A DNA stretch of 64,000 nt from Pseudozobellia thermophila (GTDB taxonomy: Bacteria; Bacteroidota; Bacteroidia; Flavobacteriales; Flavobacteriaceae). Under the pieces are notes generated by a model. It did not search any database, was not told the DNA's origin, and worked only from the letters and a program-made list of their open reading frames with translations. The stretch spans positions 325,939-389,938 of the forward strand of contig NZ_FQYU01000003.1 of the NCBI RefSeq assembly GCF_900141855.1. Reading direction: 5' to 3'. Shown here in pieces: positions 1 to 9,762 of the stretch (its first letter is position 1; each line of letters begins with the position of its first letter). The position numbers and the translations under genes were made by a program.

Positions 1-1290
1 CCCGATGTGCGCTTTGTCATCCACCACGATATCCCGAAAAGTATCGAAAGCTATTACCAAGAGACCGGAAGGGCCGGAAGGGACGACGGGGAAGGCCATT
101 GCTTGGCGTTTTATTCCTATAAGGATATAGAAAAACTCGAAAAATTCATGTCCAATAAACCCGTTGCCGAGCAGGAAATAGGCAATGCGCTTTTACAGGA
201 AGTAGTGGCCTATGCCGAAACTTCCATGTCGCGCCGCAAGTTTATGCTCCATTACTTCGGCGAGGAATTTGACGAGGTCAACGGTGACGGTGCCGATATG
301 GACGATAATGCCCGCAACCCGAAGGAAAAGGTAGAGGCCAAGGATGACGTGGTGAAGGTCTTGCAGGTGGTTCAGGGAACCAACGAGAAGTTCAAGTCCA
401 AAGAGGTGGTCAGAACGCTGATCGGAAAGATAAATGCGCTGATATCTTCGCACAAGGCGGACGAGAAGCCGGTTTTCGGTATTGGTTCCGATAAGGACAA
501 GGGGCATTGGATGGCCCTTATCCGCCAAATGCTGGTGGCAGGCCTGATAAAAAAGGAAATAGAGCAGTACGGCATTCTTCATGTGACCGACAAGGGACGT
601 GAATTTTTGGCATCCCCCCAATCGTTTATGATGACCAAAGACCACACCTATACCGATGGGGACGGTGACACCATTGTCAAGGCCGGAAAGACGGGCGTTG
701 CCGACGACAAATTGCTCAAACAGCTCAAGGATCTTAGAAAATCACAGGCGAAGAAATTGGGGGTTCCGCCCTTCGTAGTGTTCCAAGATCCTTCGTTGGA
801 AGACATGGCCATGAAATATCCCATTTCGATAAAGGAACTTACCAACATCAACGGGGTAGGGGAAGGAAAGGCCAAGAAGTACGGCAAGCCCTTTGTTGAT
901 TTTATCTCCGCCTATGTTGAAGAGAACGACGTCGTAAGGCCCGATGACCTTGTGGTAAAAAGTACGGGAGCCAATTCGGGGCTGAAACTTTATATTATCC
1001 AGAACGTTGATCGAAAGCTTCCCCTAAGCGATATTGCGGATGCGAAAGGGCTTGAGATTCCCGATTTGATCAAGGAGATGGAACAAATCGTCTACAGCGG
1101 TACCAAATTGAATTTGGACTATTGGATCGACGAGATTTTGGACGAAGACCAGCAAGAGGAGATCCACGATTATTTCCTCGAGGCGGAAAGCGATAACCTC
1201 GATGAGGCCATGAAGGAGTTCGATGGCGATTACGAAGACGAGGAACTGCGTTTGTACCGACTAAAATTTATCAGCGAGGTGGCCAATTAA
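1..1290 (+). CDS. recQ: ATP-dependent DNA helicase RecQ, 3' part (5' end outside window)
   Basis: The frame is open from base 1, so the start and most of the helicase core lie upstream of the window. What remains begins in the second RecA-like lobe and contains helicase motif VI (QETGRAGRDD). A RecQ-type region with SRRKFMLHYFGEEF follows, then a winged-helix-like RQC segment, an HRDC domain (around KLGVPPFVVFQDPSLEDMA) and a C-terminal helical extension rich in acidic residues. RecQ unwinds DNA 3' to 5' in recombination and repair. The positions where canonical RecQ has zinc-binding cysteines read SMSRRKF and GADMDDN, so no cysteine is seen there. The identity is secure from motif VI plus HRDC. 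The gene ends 43 bp before a convergent gene. Confidence 0.93.
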   Translation, partial: PDVRFVIHHDIPKSIESYYQETGRAGRDDGEGHCLAFYSYKDIEKLEKFMSNKPVAEQEIGNALLQEVVAYAETSMSRRKFMLHYFGEEFDEVNGDGADMDDNARNPKEKVEAKDDVVKVLQVVQGTNEKFKSKEVVRTLIGKINALISSHKADEKPVFGIGSDKDKGHWMALIRQMLVAGLIKKEIEQYGILHVTDKGREFLASPQSFMMTKDHTYTDGDGDTIVKAGKTGVADDKLLKQLKDLRKSQAKKLGVPPFVVFQDPSLEDMAMKYPISIKELTNINGVGEGKAKKYGKPFVDFISAYVEENDVVRPDDLVVKSTGANSGLKLYIIQNVDRKLPLSDIADAKGLEIPDLIKEMEQIVYSGTKLNLDYWIDEILDEDQQEEIHDYFLEAESDNLDEAMKEFDGDYEDEELRLYRLKFISEVAN

Positions 1291-1332
1291 TATGTTTAAG
1301 GGTGACGCGCATTGTGGTCCACCACCAAGGGC

Positions 1333-2385
1333 CTAGCGAACTGCTTTTTCCAAAAGTTCAAGGCTGATGGTACGGGCGTCGAGTTTTGCCTCTATCCCTA
1401 TGGGAAAGGTAAAATTGTTCTCAATATGGCCAAAGCTCATGCCGTGTACCGCAGGTATGCCCAAGGGCCTTATACGGTCTAAAACAACTTCCTTCAACGA
1501 GAACGAAAGCGGGTTGGACGATTCGTTACAACCGGCACATACACCAAATACAATGCCCGCGGCCTTTGTAAAGGTCTTGCCCTCGATCAATTGGGTCAGC
1601 ATACGGTCGATGCGGTAGGGGGCCTCCTCCACGTCCTCGATACAAACGATGGCATCGGTAAAGTCTATTTCGTGGGGCGTACCGATCAAGGCGTTGATCA
1701 GGGTCAGGCTTCCGCCGACCAATTTACCTTGTGCCGTGCCCGGAGTAATCGTATAGCGTTCATATATGGGGTCCGATTTTTTTTCGGCACCCAGTTCAAC
1801 ATTGGGGATGGCGTACTTTTTTTTGGGTCGCATCACCACATTTTGCAGTTGCTCGATGCTGTACGGGTCGTTTATGGTACTGCCGACGGGACCGTGAAAG
1901 GTTACCAGTCCGGTTTCTTTATAAATGCCGTTCAAAAGGGCCGTTACATCGCTGAAACCTATGAGGGGCTTGGGATTTTTGCTGATGTTGCCGTAGTCGA
2001 TTTTGGTCATGATACGGGTGCATCCGTAGCCTCCACGGGCACATAGGATCCCGTCTATTTCCGAATTGGCGAACATTTCGTTCAGGTCTTTGGCGCGCTC
2101 CTCATCGGTATTGCTAAAATAACCGTGGTTGCCAATGATGCGTTCCGTATGATAGGTTTTAAACCCCAGGGAGTGCAGTGTGCCTATGGCTTCCTCCAAG
2201 ATGTCACGTCGAATGGCATATCCCGGGGCGATCAGTCCGATAGTATCTCCTTTTTTCAGTCTCTTGGGGCGTATAACAGGGCGGTCGGTCCTATTGTTTA
2301 CGGCTTGGGAAAAACCTGTTTGGGACATAAAAAGGGCACCGGTGGCACCCATCGCGCCGGTAATGAATTTTCTTCTACTGTTCAT
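1333..2385 (-). CDS. S66 family LD-carboxypeptidase (LdcA-like) with Tat-like signal
   Basis: The 350-residue product matches peptidase family S66, muramoyl-tetrapeptide LD-carboxypeptidases that trim the terminal D-Ala from murein tetrapeptides during recycling. The nucleophile Ser is in GFSDVT (about residue 145). The Glu of the charge relay is in EDVEEAPYRIDRML and the His in FGHIENNFTFPIG near the C terminus. The ARGGYG loop is also present. The N terminus, MNSRRKFITGAMGATGALF, has a twin-arginine SRRKF motif followed by a hydrophobic stretch and a likely cleavage near SQA. Export by Tat is therefore inferred, whereas E. coli LdcA is cytoplasmic. It is a single gene facing recQ. The exact substrate is unproven, as S66 also includes microcin-immunity-type enzymes. 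Confidence 0.88.
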   Translation of the reverse strand: MNSRRKFITGAMGATGALFMSQTGFSQAVNNRTDRPVIRPKRLKKGDTIGLIAPGYAIRRDILEEAIGTLHSLGFKTYHTERIIGNHGYFSNTDEERAKDLNEMFANSEIDGILCARGGYGCTRIMTKIDYGNISKNPKPLIGFSDVTALLNGIYKETGLVTFHGPVGSTINDPYSIEQLQNVVMRPKKKYAIPNVELGAEKKSDPIYERYTITPGTAQGKLVGGSLTLINALIGTPHEIDFTDAIVCIEDVEEAPYRIDRMLTQLIEGKTFTKAAGIVFGVCAGCNESSNPLSFSLKEVVLDRIRPLGIPAVHGMSFGHIENNFTFPIGIEAKLDARTISLELLEKAVR

Positions 2386-2420
2386 CGAAACGTAATTTGG
2401 AGGTGAAATTAAGAAGAAAT

Positions 2421-2448
2421 AAAAAAATCGGCCCGTTGAGGCCGATTT
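2421..2448 (-). terminator. Intrinsic terminator
   Basis: A perfect 9-bp inverted repeat (AAATCGGCC and GGCCGATTT) with loop CGTTGA lies just downstream of the minus-strand gene ending at 2473. On the minus strand it is followed by a run of T, giving a standard rho-independent terminator. Confidence 0.8.
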
Positions 2449-2472
2449 AATGATTTTAAATGGTTATCGGAT

Positions 2473-3780
2473 CTAGGGAATGGATGTTCCCCCGCTCGAA
2501 TTGGCCCTGCGCAACTGTCGCTGTATTTTTTTGATGGCCGATTCGATCGACTTCTCGGGTTCGATAATGTTGTATTCGCCCCAAAAGTCGGGGTCGGCAA
2601 AACCAATGGCCTCATCGCTCAAAATAATGGACGATTTGATCCTGTCGCGCGATTTTGGATAGTCGGTGGCCATATTCTTTTTCCAATCGGTAACGGCCAT
2701 TTCACAGGTCATCGTATAGACCGAATTGAACAAGCGTCGATCCCAGTCGATCTTAAATTCCAAGAGCACGTTGCTATAGCCGTAATACCACTTGCCGTTC
2801 TTTTCGCGATAGTCTACCCGATAGGCCACTTCGTTGGGCCAGACCTTGGCATTTCGGGGCTTTCTGCGAACGAATAGCTTGGAAGCCAGTTCTTTGTCGG
2901 TAATATTGAGGCTATAGATGGCGCTGGTAAGAATTTTGTTCTCGGCATCGATGTAGAGTTTGCCTTGGTAAAGGGGATCGCTTATGGTCTCCTTTTGAGA
3001 AAAGTTGACCACATAGATCAATCGGTCGTTGACCCGCGTCGAACGGTCGAACTTGAAATTGTAATGGCCGATCGACGTTTCTGAAAAAATGTACTCCGGA
3101 TACTTCATAATATCGACGAAGAGGGCATTGAAGGGGCCGCCCTGAAGTTTTAGGGCCACCGTATCCAATTTACTGTAATCGGTACTCTTTCGGGCCTTGT
3201 ACAATTTGACCCCATCCTGTTTGGGCGAGGTGTAGGGGGTTTTGTAGATGTTGACCACGGCTTCGGACAGGGATACGTTTTTCCTTCTCTTTTTAATGGT
3301 TTCCCGGTAAAAGGCCGTCATTAGGGTCGGGTCGTCAAAGTAGTTTTGGCCCTTTTTCTTGAGGGTTTCCCGTACCAATGATTCGGCATCCTTCGGAATG
3401 CTTATGTTGATTTCGGGGAGTTCCGTAACGGAGACATCCATTAAAATACGGTTCTTGTTGTTTTTTAATTGGTCCAATGAAATGGTTTGGGTCTTGTATC
3501 CCAAAAAAGATACCACTATATCGGCGTCCGTTATATCTTCGGGCATCTTTAACGAAAATTCCCCTTCGGTATTGGTAATGGTGCTGATGTTCGATTTCTC
3601 GACCATAAGAGAGGCGAAGACCAAGGGTTTCTTGCTTTCCGAATCAATAACCTTTCCCTTGTAGAGGTTGAAATTCTGTTCCGTTTGTCCTTCTTCCTGG
3701 AAAAAGGCGTCGGCCCGTTCGGTGCCCAGTACCCAAGTAAACAGCACCATTAAAAGTACCGGTACCAAGGATTTTTTCAT
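2473..3780 (-). CDS. Carboxypeptidase-regulatory-like domain protein, secreted
   Basis: Starting at 3780 gives 435 residues with a clear signal peptide (MKKSLVPVLLMVLFTWVLG, cleavage near ADA). An upstream ATG at 3804 would add eight charged residues and spoil the signal, so the internal start is preferred. After the signal comes a carboxypeptidase D regulatory-like beta-sandwich (YKGKVIDSESKKPLVFASL ... NTEGEFSL ... SFLGYKTQTI), the module also found at the N terminus of SusC-type receptors. The rest, about 300 residues, has no TonB plug or barrel and resembles the many Bacteroidota envelope proteins of unknown role with this N-terminal module. No enzyme motif was recognised. A terminator follows at 2421-2448. 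Confidence 0.8.
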   Translation of the reverse strand: MKKSLVPVLLMVLFTWVLGTERADAFFQEEGQTEQNFNLYKGKVIDSESKKPLVFASLMVEKSNISTITNTEGEFSLKMPEDITDADIVVSFLGYKTQTISLDQLKNNKNRILMDVSVTELPEINISIPKDAESLVRETLKKKGQNYFDDPTLMTAFYRETIKKRRKNVSLSEAVVNIYKTPYTSPKQDGVKLYKARKSTDYSKLDTVALKLQGGPFNALFVDIMKYPEYIFSETSIGHYNFKFDRSTRVNDRLIYVVNFSQKETISDPLYQGKLYIDAENKILTSAIYSLNITDKELASKLFVRRKPRNAKVWPNEVAYRVDYREKNGKWYYGYSNVLLEFKIDWDRRLFNSVYTMTCEMAVTDWKKNMATDYPKSRDRIKSSIILSDEAIGFADPDFWGEYNIIEPEKSIESAIKKIQRQLRRANSSGGTSIP

Positions 3781-3981
3781 GTGTGTTCTGTGTTCCTGTA
3801 TCATCTTAAGATGCTTGTTTGTAGTTGAGTTATACTTTCTAAGTTAATGATTTTTAACGAGGTAGCATGTTAAAATAAACACATTATTCAGTAAAGTGGG
3901 GGGTGGTGGCCAAGGCTTGAAAAAGTAGGTCGGGACCTTAGGGACAGGGCGGGGAGGGAGCAATGGCCATACTCCCTGGGG

Positions 3982-4710
3982 CTAATGGGTTTTCGATGAG
4001 TCTTCGACCAATCGGTTGATCTCGCCCAATTCTTCGGGTGACAGGTTGCGCCATTTACCGGTGGGCACGTCGAGCCTCACGTTCATAATTCGGACCCTCT
4101 TGAGCTTTTTTACCCGATACCCGAGGTGTTCGCACATTCGCCGTATCTGCCGGTTAAGGCCTTGGGTCAGAACGATCCTAAATTCGAACCGGTCAGTCTG
4201 CTCCACCTTGCATTTGCGCGTAATGGTGTCCAAAATCGGGACGCCGTTTCGCATACGCTGTAAAAAGTCTTCGCTTATGGGCTTGTCGACGGTAACGATA
4301 TATTCCTTTTCGTGGTGGTTGCGGGCGCGGAGGATTTTGTTTACGATATCGCCGTCATTGGTCAAAAAAATTAGTCCCTCACTGGGTTTGTCAAGGCGGC
4401 CGATGGGAAAGATGCGCGTCGGGTAATTGATAAAGTCGACGATATTGTCCTTTTCGACCCTGGTGTCGGTGGTGCACACAATGCCCACGGGTTTGTTAAA
4501 GGCGAGATACACCGGTTTTTCTTGGGGAGGCCCGAGCAATTGCCCATCGACCCGAACCTCGTCGCCCTCCGAAATTTTCGTGCCCATTTCGGGTACTTGG
4601 CCGTTAATGGTGACACGGCCCTGTTCGATAAGCTTATCGGCCGCCCTACGGGAGCAGTAGCCTACTTCGCTCAGGTATTTGTTTATTCGGGTTTGTTTCG
4701 GTTCTTGCAC
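3982..4710 (-). CDS. rluF: RluF-type 23S rRNA pseudouridine synthase
   Basis: The 242-residue protein has an N-terminal S4 RNA-binding domain ([20 protein letters not shown], about residues 8-50) followed by the RsuA/RluB/E/F catalytic domain. The catalytic Asp is D107 in [10 protein letters not shown], and the family motif [13 protein letters not shown] is near the C terminus. RluF makes pseudouridine at 23S rRNA position 2604 in E. coli; RluB or RluE specificity cannot be excluded from sequence alone, though the RIMNVRL tail favours RluF. The gene is monocistronic in appearance, 80 bp downstream of the next minus-strand gene. Confidence 0.88.
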   Translation of the reverse strand: MQEPKQTRINKYLSEVGYCSRRAADKLIEQGRVTINGQVPEMGTKISEGDEVRVDGQLLGPPQEKPVYLAFNKPVGIVCTTDTRVEKDNIVDFINYPTRIFPIGRLDKPSEGLIFLTNDGDIVNKILRARNHHEKEYIVTVDKPISEDFLQRMRNGVPILDTITRKCKVEQTDRFEFRIVLTQGLNRQIRRMCEHLGYRVKKLKRVRIMNVRLDVPTGKWRNLSPEELGEINRLVEDSSKTH

Positions 4711-4790
4711 GCCTCTGGGTTTATACGTGCAAATTTAGGGGTTTCTTTTGTATTCGGTGCGCGGGGGAGATGGCAGGCCGTCTTGTAACC

Positions 4791-6026
4791 TTATTCCCTG
4801 TGCAGCATCTTTAGGGTAAACCATCCCAGCATGAGCACCATAAGGCCCGTAACGCCCCATAGCCACCATGGACTCTGGAACAATGGCCCGTCTGAAGGGG
4901 GACTTTGCCTGGATATGGTTTCGACCGCACCCAATTGCAATTCGGTCAAATTTTCGGGGATAATGGTAGCGGCCTGTACAATATCGTAATAGGGCTTTTT
5001 GGCCTTGTCGTTGCCATAGGTCAAATAGTATTTCGCGGGGGTAACAAAGCGGATCGCCAAGGAATGGACGTAGCCCTTTGCCTCGGCGCTTTCTATTTGT
5101 AAAGGCCGGTTGTCGTGATTCGTTATGCTTACCCGGAGCTTTTGGGCCAAGACGGTGTCAAAGTGAAACCCGTCTTGTTCCAATGAGGTCAACGTACCCG
5201 AATACAGATTGCCGTATTGGTAGCGCCAGCCCTTATCGGTCTTGACGCTGTCGGAAACGTATTGTACCCGCACGGGGCGGTAGTAGTCTATTTGGTCGCT
5301 AACGTGGAGCTTTAGGTAGCTCAGGGGCAGGCGTTTGGTCAGGTCGATGTCGATGACGGTGTTCTTTCCTTTTTTTCCAATGTTCATAAACGTGACCGGA
5401 AAATCCATGTAATGGGCATCCATATGGTCGTCAAGCCTGAGTTCGGCGGACAAAATTTCAGGCTTGGTATCGCTTTTGACCAGCAAACGGTAGTATCGGA
5501 ATTTGGAGACGGGAAAATGCAGATCGGTAAAGGAGTACTCCGATTGTTCGTTCGAAACGGAGAGAATGCGGTAGTCTTCCAAAATGGTAAACCATTCCTT
5601 TTGGTCTTGGCTTCCTTCCAGGTCGACCTTCCTGTCAAAATTGGTTTCCTTGAACGCCAGATGTATTAGGTCGATCGATTCTTCGGTGGGGACCTCATAG
5701 GTAAAATAATAGCCTTTCGAGTTGGCGACGGCGTTCAATTTGGTAAACGTAATGGCCTTCTGTGTTTGTTTTTCCGCGGCAATCTGTAAAATGTACGGTG
5801 CCTCTATGGTGTCGTTGTCGACGAGGCCATAAATTCTTATATCGGATAGGTCCGATCGTAGGTGGTCGAATACGGAACTGGGCAGGGTGATGCCGTGCCA
5901 TTGTTCGGTAATGCCGTTGAGTTCCTGTTTGTAGGTGTAGTCCGATAATTGGGAAAACAACATCGAGGCGTACAGCAAGGCCGTAATCAGGAGGGTCGTG
6001 TTTCTATATCTTGAAATCCTTTTCAT
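4791..6026 (-). CDS. DUF3999-like envelope protein with C-terminal membrane anchor
   Basis: Starting at 6026 gives 411 residues with a signal-like N terminus (MKRISRYRNTTLLITALLYA). An ATG at 6071 is also open and would overlap the preceding gene by 29 bp. The body is rich in beta structure, with discoidin-like stretches (FDRKVDLEGSQDQKEWF and FRYYRLLV). One hydrophobic helix near the C terminus (WWLWGVTGLMVLMLGWFTL) is followed by a short basic tail, giving a large periplasmic part anchored in the inner membrane. Length, layout and position directly after a DUF2339 gene match DUF3999 proteins, whose function is unknown. The two genes almost certainly form one transcript. Confidence 0.75.
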   Translation of the reverse strand: MKRISRYRNTTLLITALLYASMLFSQLSDYTYKQELNGITEQWHGITLPSSVFDHLRSDLSDIRIYGLVDNDTIEAPYILQIAAEKQTQKAITFTKLNAVANSKGYYFTYEVPTEESIDLIHLAFKETNFDRKVDLEGSQDQKEWFTILEDYRILSVSNEQSEYSFTDLHFPVSKFRYYRLLVKSDTKPEILSAELRLDDHMDAHYMDFPVTFMNIGKKGKNTVIDIDLTKRLPLSYLKLHVSDQIDYYRPVRVQYVSDSVKTDKGWRYQYGNLYSGTLTSLEQDGFHFDTVLAQKLRVSITNHDNRPLQIESAEAKGYVHSLAIRFVTPAKYYLTYGNDKAKKPYYDIVQAATIIPENLTELQLGAVETISRQSPPSDGPLFQSPWWLWGVTGLMVLMLGWFTLKMLHRE

Positions 6027-6042
6027 TTCTCGATTGCATTTT

Positions 6043-8418
6043 TTACTGAGGGGTTGAATCTGTTTTTTCATCCGATATAAGGTTCTTGTACTTGTTGTAC
6101 AAGAAGGAAATGATGAGCAGCAAAACGCCCAATGAAACGAATACGATCGTCTTCGATAGGGTGCTCAGCGAAGCGATGTCGTAGAAGAAGAGCTTTAACA
6201 GGGTAAGGCCAAAGAGCCCTATCGCCCCAAAGCGCAGGTATTTTCTTTGCTTCCATATACCGACTACGATCAAGGCCAGGGAGTAGACACCCCACAAAAT
6301 GCTAAGGCCCAATTTATACATTTGGTTCGATCCCATTATGTCCATCCAATTTAAAAGCTCACTGCTCAATATCCACAAAATGGAAACTTGCATCGCCAGT
6401 TCGAAGGGGATTTTAAGATCCATCTTCATAAATGGCTGTTGGACCAGTTTTCTGATCGCGACCAAGAACCCTATAAAGAAGGCAATGGCCACATACCTGA
6501 TACCCAGGTTGGCAAAGCCTATGTCGTAGTATTCGGCAAGCGAGCGGCTTAAATAACCTTCCCTCAGCTCGCTCAGCGTATAGAGCCCCAGGGACAGAAA
6601 AAGCAAACTGGTCAAGAGGCCGGGCAACAAGGTGAAAATGGCAAGGGTCCTATCTTTTATTTTTAAGATGTTGACAAAGGCCAAGGCCATGAGAAAGGCC
6701 AGGGCATAATTGAGGGTCCAAATGATACCATGATCCTTTAGGTCGTAGTTGTATACGGTCTTCTCCCCAAGTCCGTCGTCGTTCAAGACAATGGCCGACC
6801 CGATAAAGGATTGCCTCCAATAATGCTCTATCTCTAAGTGAAAGGAAAGGTAAAGTACGACCAAGAACATGCCCGGCAGGCCATAGCGGGCCATTTTGGT
6901 AAAGTTGGACGGCATCCCTTCGATATTTTTGCGATGCACCCGGTTAATAAGGCCCAGGGCCGTTATAAAGATCAGGGAGGTGAAGAAGTAAATGTTGGCC
7001 ACGAACCTTGTGGTGGACGGGCTGTCGTATCCGTTAAGGGAATAGCCCTGTGACCAATCATGCACAAGACTGACAAAGGCCAAGAGTATGAGTGGGTAGG
7101 CGAGGTATTCGTAAAACCCGATCTTTTGGGTGCGGCCGATCCAAAACAGCAGCACCGCCGTCGTTATCCATAAAAGGGTCACCCAATTTCCGTCAAGTTG
7201 AACGGGAATCGCGATCGTGATAAAGACCAGGACCATACCGGCTATGAGATGAAAAAGGTCTCGGTCGGCCAATTTTTTTCGGTATAGCACGAGGCATACG
7301 ATAAAATGGACCATGGCATTGCCGATCGTGAACAGACCGAGAAACCTTTCGCCGGTTGTGTGGCTGTTCAGCAAACCGTAGCCAATTCCATAAAAAATAA
7401 AGGAATTCAAAAGCAGGAGAACCACATCGGATTTTAAGAAGGTTTCCTTGTTTGCCAGCTTGTTCAATAAGAAGGTCAGGTAAAAAACGATATGGAACAA
7501 GGCCGAAAAACCTAGGGCGGTACCAAAATGAAGTTCCGGTTCGTAGGAAAACAGGCACCAAGAAACAAAAATAAGCCAGGTAAATACAAAGGCCGAGTAG
7601 AACAGGGGTTTCCAGTACCGTTTGATCGAAATGGCCAGGATACCTATGTTGATAATGGCCATATAGCCAAAGAGCACGGAAACTTGGCCCGAACCGTCAC
7701 TAAGGAGGAAGGGCACGGCATAGGCGCCTACCAGTCCGATATGGGCAATGACCTGTTTGTCGTAATGTAGGGATGCCACGACCCCGAAGACGGTAAACAG
7801 GACCATCAGCCCAAAAGAGGTCAGTTGCCCGTAGAGTCCGTAAAAATTATAGGCCGCAAAGGTGATGAAATACAGAATGGCCAAGGCCCCACTGGTAAGT
7901 ACGGCGCTGTAGTTTTTATAGTTTTTCTTGAGTTTGATGGCGAAGCCAAGGAGGCCCAATCCAAACAAATATCCCAAAATTATGCGGGTCAGTGGACTTA
8001 TCAAATCGTTGTCGATGGAGTATTTCGCACCGATGGCGACACCTATTACCGTAATGGCGATGCCGATTTTGTTGATGAGGTTCTCGCCAATGAATTTTTC
8101 GAGACCCGATTTTCCAAGTGATCTTTTGGGCCTTGTCGGTTCAGGTTTTGGAATCGTTCCCTTGGCCCGGTTTCTTTCTTCCCCTGTGTTCAGTACATCG
8201 CTGGTTTGCTGAACGCTTGCGGCAGCGGTTTCGGGTGTTGCTTTCAAAGGGGGTACTTCCGCTTTCGGATTACCGGTGCCCGCCTTTGAACCCTGTTTTT
8301 TGAGGTCTTCTATCTCTTTGTACAAGACCATGAGTTCTTCGGCAAAACGTTCTTGCTTGCTTAAAAGCCGTTCTAACTTTTTCTCGAGCTCGGTTATTCG
8401 GTTTTGCTGGTCGGGCAT
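6043..8418 (-). CDS. DUF2339 polytopic membrane protein
   Basis: The 791-residue protein begins with a coiled-coil segment (ITELEKKLERLLSKQERFAEEL and on, residues 8-45) and a Pro/Lys-rich linker. It then runs through many closely packed transmembrane helices to residue 780 or so, starting with FIGENLINKIGIAITVIGVAIGA, the hallmark opening of DUF2339. This family is a large inner-membrane protein of unknown function, often followed by a DUF3999 gene as here. No catalytic motif is visible. The next gene starts within 20 bp of, or overlapping, its stop, suggesting coupled translation and a shared complex. A 210-bp stretch upstream carries no gene. Confidence 0.82.
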   Translation of the reverse strand: MPDQQNRITELEKKLERLLSKQERFAEELMVLYKEIEDLKKQGSKAGTGNPKAEVPPLKATPETAAASVQQTSDVLNTGEERNRAKGTIPKPEPTRPKRSLGKSGLEKFIGENLINKIGIAITVIGVAIGAKYSIDNDLISPLTRIILGYLFGLGLLGFAIKLKKNYKNYSAVLTSGALAILYFITFAAYNFYGLYGQLTSFGLMVLFTVFGVVASLHYDKQVIAHIGLVGAYAVPFLLSDGSGQVSVLFGYMAIINIGILAISIKRYWKPLFYSAFVFTWLIFVSWCLFSYEPELHFGTALGFSALFHIVFYLTFLLNKLANKETFLKSDVVLLLLNSFIFYGIGYGLLNSHTTGERFLGLFTIGNAMVHFIVCLVLYRKKLADRDLFHLIAGMVLVFITIAIPVQLDGNWVTLLWITTAVLLFWIGRTQKIGFYEYLAYPLILLAFVSLVHDWSQGYSLNGYDSPSTTRFVANIYFFTSLIFITALGLINRVHRKNIEGMPSNFTKMARYGLPGMFLVVLYLSFHLEIEHYWRQSFIGSAIVLNDDGLGEKTVYNYDLKDHGIIWTLNYALAFLMALAFVNILKIKDRTLAIFTLLPGLLTSLLFLSLGLYTLSELREGYLSRSLAEYYDIGFANLGIRYVAIAFFIGFLVAIRKLVQQPFMKMDLKIPFELAMQVSILWILSSELLNWMDIMGSNQMYKLGLSILWGVYSLALIVVGIWKQRKYLRFGAIGLFGLTLLKLFFYDIASLSTLSKTIVFVSLGVLLLIISFLYNKYKNLISDEKTDSTPQ

Positions 8419-8628
8419 AGGGTTCTTTTAAGTGTTCGTCCCTGTTGTTTAAAAGGGACGGGCTATTTATTACAACGAAATTTGAGGGTATTTATTGGTA
8501 GGGAGCTGTTTTTTGGAAAGCTGCAACGACGTGGTGGCGTTTGGCTTTCCTGGCCAGGGCGGCGAAGGGTCTTGGGCTGGCGTACGACCATTCCCCGAAG
8601 ATCGGGCAAGTTGGATGTTTTTACCTGC

Positions 8629-9762
8629 CTATGGGGTACGACCGACCTCGTAATGGTACAGCTGTCTTCCCAATTCGGCCAAAAACGGAATACCTACTTG
8701 CTCATATTCATAGGTATTGTCGTTGAAGATGCCGTTTTTGTTTACCAGTATGGTCGCGGTGATCATAAACTCGACCTTATTTTCCGTATCGACGATATAG
8801 GCGCAATCGGTAAGTGTTCCGTAGGCGAAGCCTACCTTGTTGTAAATTTTGACGGTAGGGGGAATGTTTTCCTTTGTATCGCCGTACATAAAGAACTTGA
8901 CATAGCTGTCGTGGTAGATGGCCGGATCGTAACCGGCCGTTCTAGGTACGGCCTGCATGGCGTTCAACAGGTAGTCGCGTTGATCGGCGGAGAGGTCGAA
9001 CCGTTCTTCCGGGGCGAACTTTTCAGGAAAAAGGATGCGTTTCAACACTTGGTGCTGGGTGGCTATCGGGTAGTAGTTTTTTAAGCTAAAATCGAAGGCT
9101 TCGTCGATGAGCTCCCCATCCTCATAATAGCCCTTTCCCTTTTTTATTCCCTTTAGGTCAAGGGGTTTGGGTGCGGTATTGATGCTTCCTTCAAAAATCG
9201 AGGTCGTACTGTCGTTTTCGTAAACGATCAAAGGTTTGGTGGCCAGGTCGTCCGATGGGTCGCCCAGACGGTGGGCGATACGCACCCGACCGACCCCTTT
9301 TCGGGCCAGGCCCGAATTGATTCGGTCTTGCCCCAAAAACTCGAAAAGCCGGTTATTGGCCAAGTTGTCACTGACTGCAAAAACCTCGGAAACGGCCTCG
9401 GCAAAGGTGGTTTCGACCGAGTCGCCCTCCACATAAAAACGGGTGTTCATGTCTAGGGAGTCGATATGGTTCAGTTTTTCCAAGGCCAAGGCGGCTATGG
9501 GAAGCTTTACCGTACTGGCAGGATAAAAGTACTTGCTTTCGTCCGTTTGAAAATCGTAATCGGTAAAGAACACCCCCTCTTCGGTCCGGTCGATCTGCGT
9601 GAAGCGTATCTGGACTTCGTGCGCTTCGATATGGTCGGTTACCCTTTTGATATTGGGGTGGGGCGATCGAAGTACGTGCTCCAAGGGATCGGAAACCGAT
9701 GGGCCGGGGGCGCGGCAATGGAACAGAACGAGAAGGCATAGGCCTAGATAGCTTCGGGTCAT
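8629..9762 (-). CDS. Class A beta-lactamase-fold serine hydrolase
   Basis: The 377-residue protein has the three active-site elements of class A beta-lactamases and related penicillin-recognising enzymes: STVK (nucleophile S83, K86), SDN in AVSDNLANNR, and KVG in the KTG position (NKVGFAYGTL). The N terminus has a short hydrophobic stretch ending in LFHC, which could be an atypical lipobox or an ordinary signal. The usual Glu166 loop of true class A enzymes was not identified. An insertion between the SDN and KVG motifs makes it longer than typical lactamases (about 290 residues). A peptidoglycan or amide hydrolase role is as likely as drug resistance. Its start overlaps the preceding stop as ATGA, so translation is coupled to the 80-aa gene upstream. 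Confidence 0.8.
   Translation of the reverse strand: MTRSYLGLCLLVLFHCRAPGPSVSDPLEHVLRSPHPNIKRVTDHIEAHEVQIRFTQIDRTEEGVFFTDYDFQTDESKYFYPASTVKLPIAALALEKLNHIDSLDMNTRFYVEGDSVETTFAEAVSEVFAVSDNLANNRLFEFLGQDRINSGLARKGVGRVRIAHRLGDPSDDLATKPLIVYENDSTTSIFEGSINTAPKPLDLKGIKKGKGYYEDGELIDEAFDFSLKNYYPIATQHQVLKRILFPEKFAPEERFDLSADQRDYLLNAMQAVPRTAGYDPAIYHDSYVKFFMYGDTKENIPPTVKIYNKVGFAYGTLTDCAYIVDTENKVEFMITATILVNKNGIFNDNTYEYEQVGIPFLAELGRQLYHYEVGRTP

Noticed and set aside
8404-9084. 226-codon plus-strand frame
   Set aside because: Antisense to the serine hydrolase, whose STVK, SDN and KVG motifs establish the real strand.
8629-9762. Calling the serine hydrolase a beta-lactamase resistance gene
   Set aside because: Motifs fit the fold, but size, insertion and operon context do not establish beta-lactam hydrolysis.
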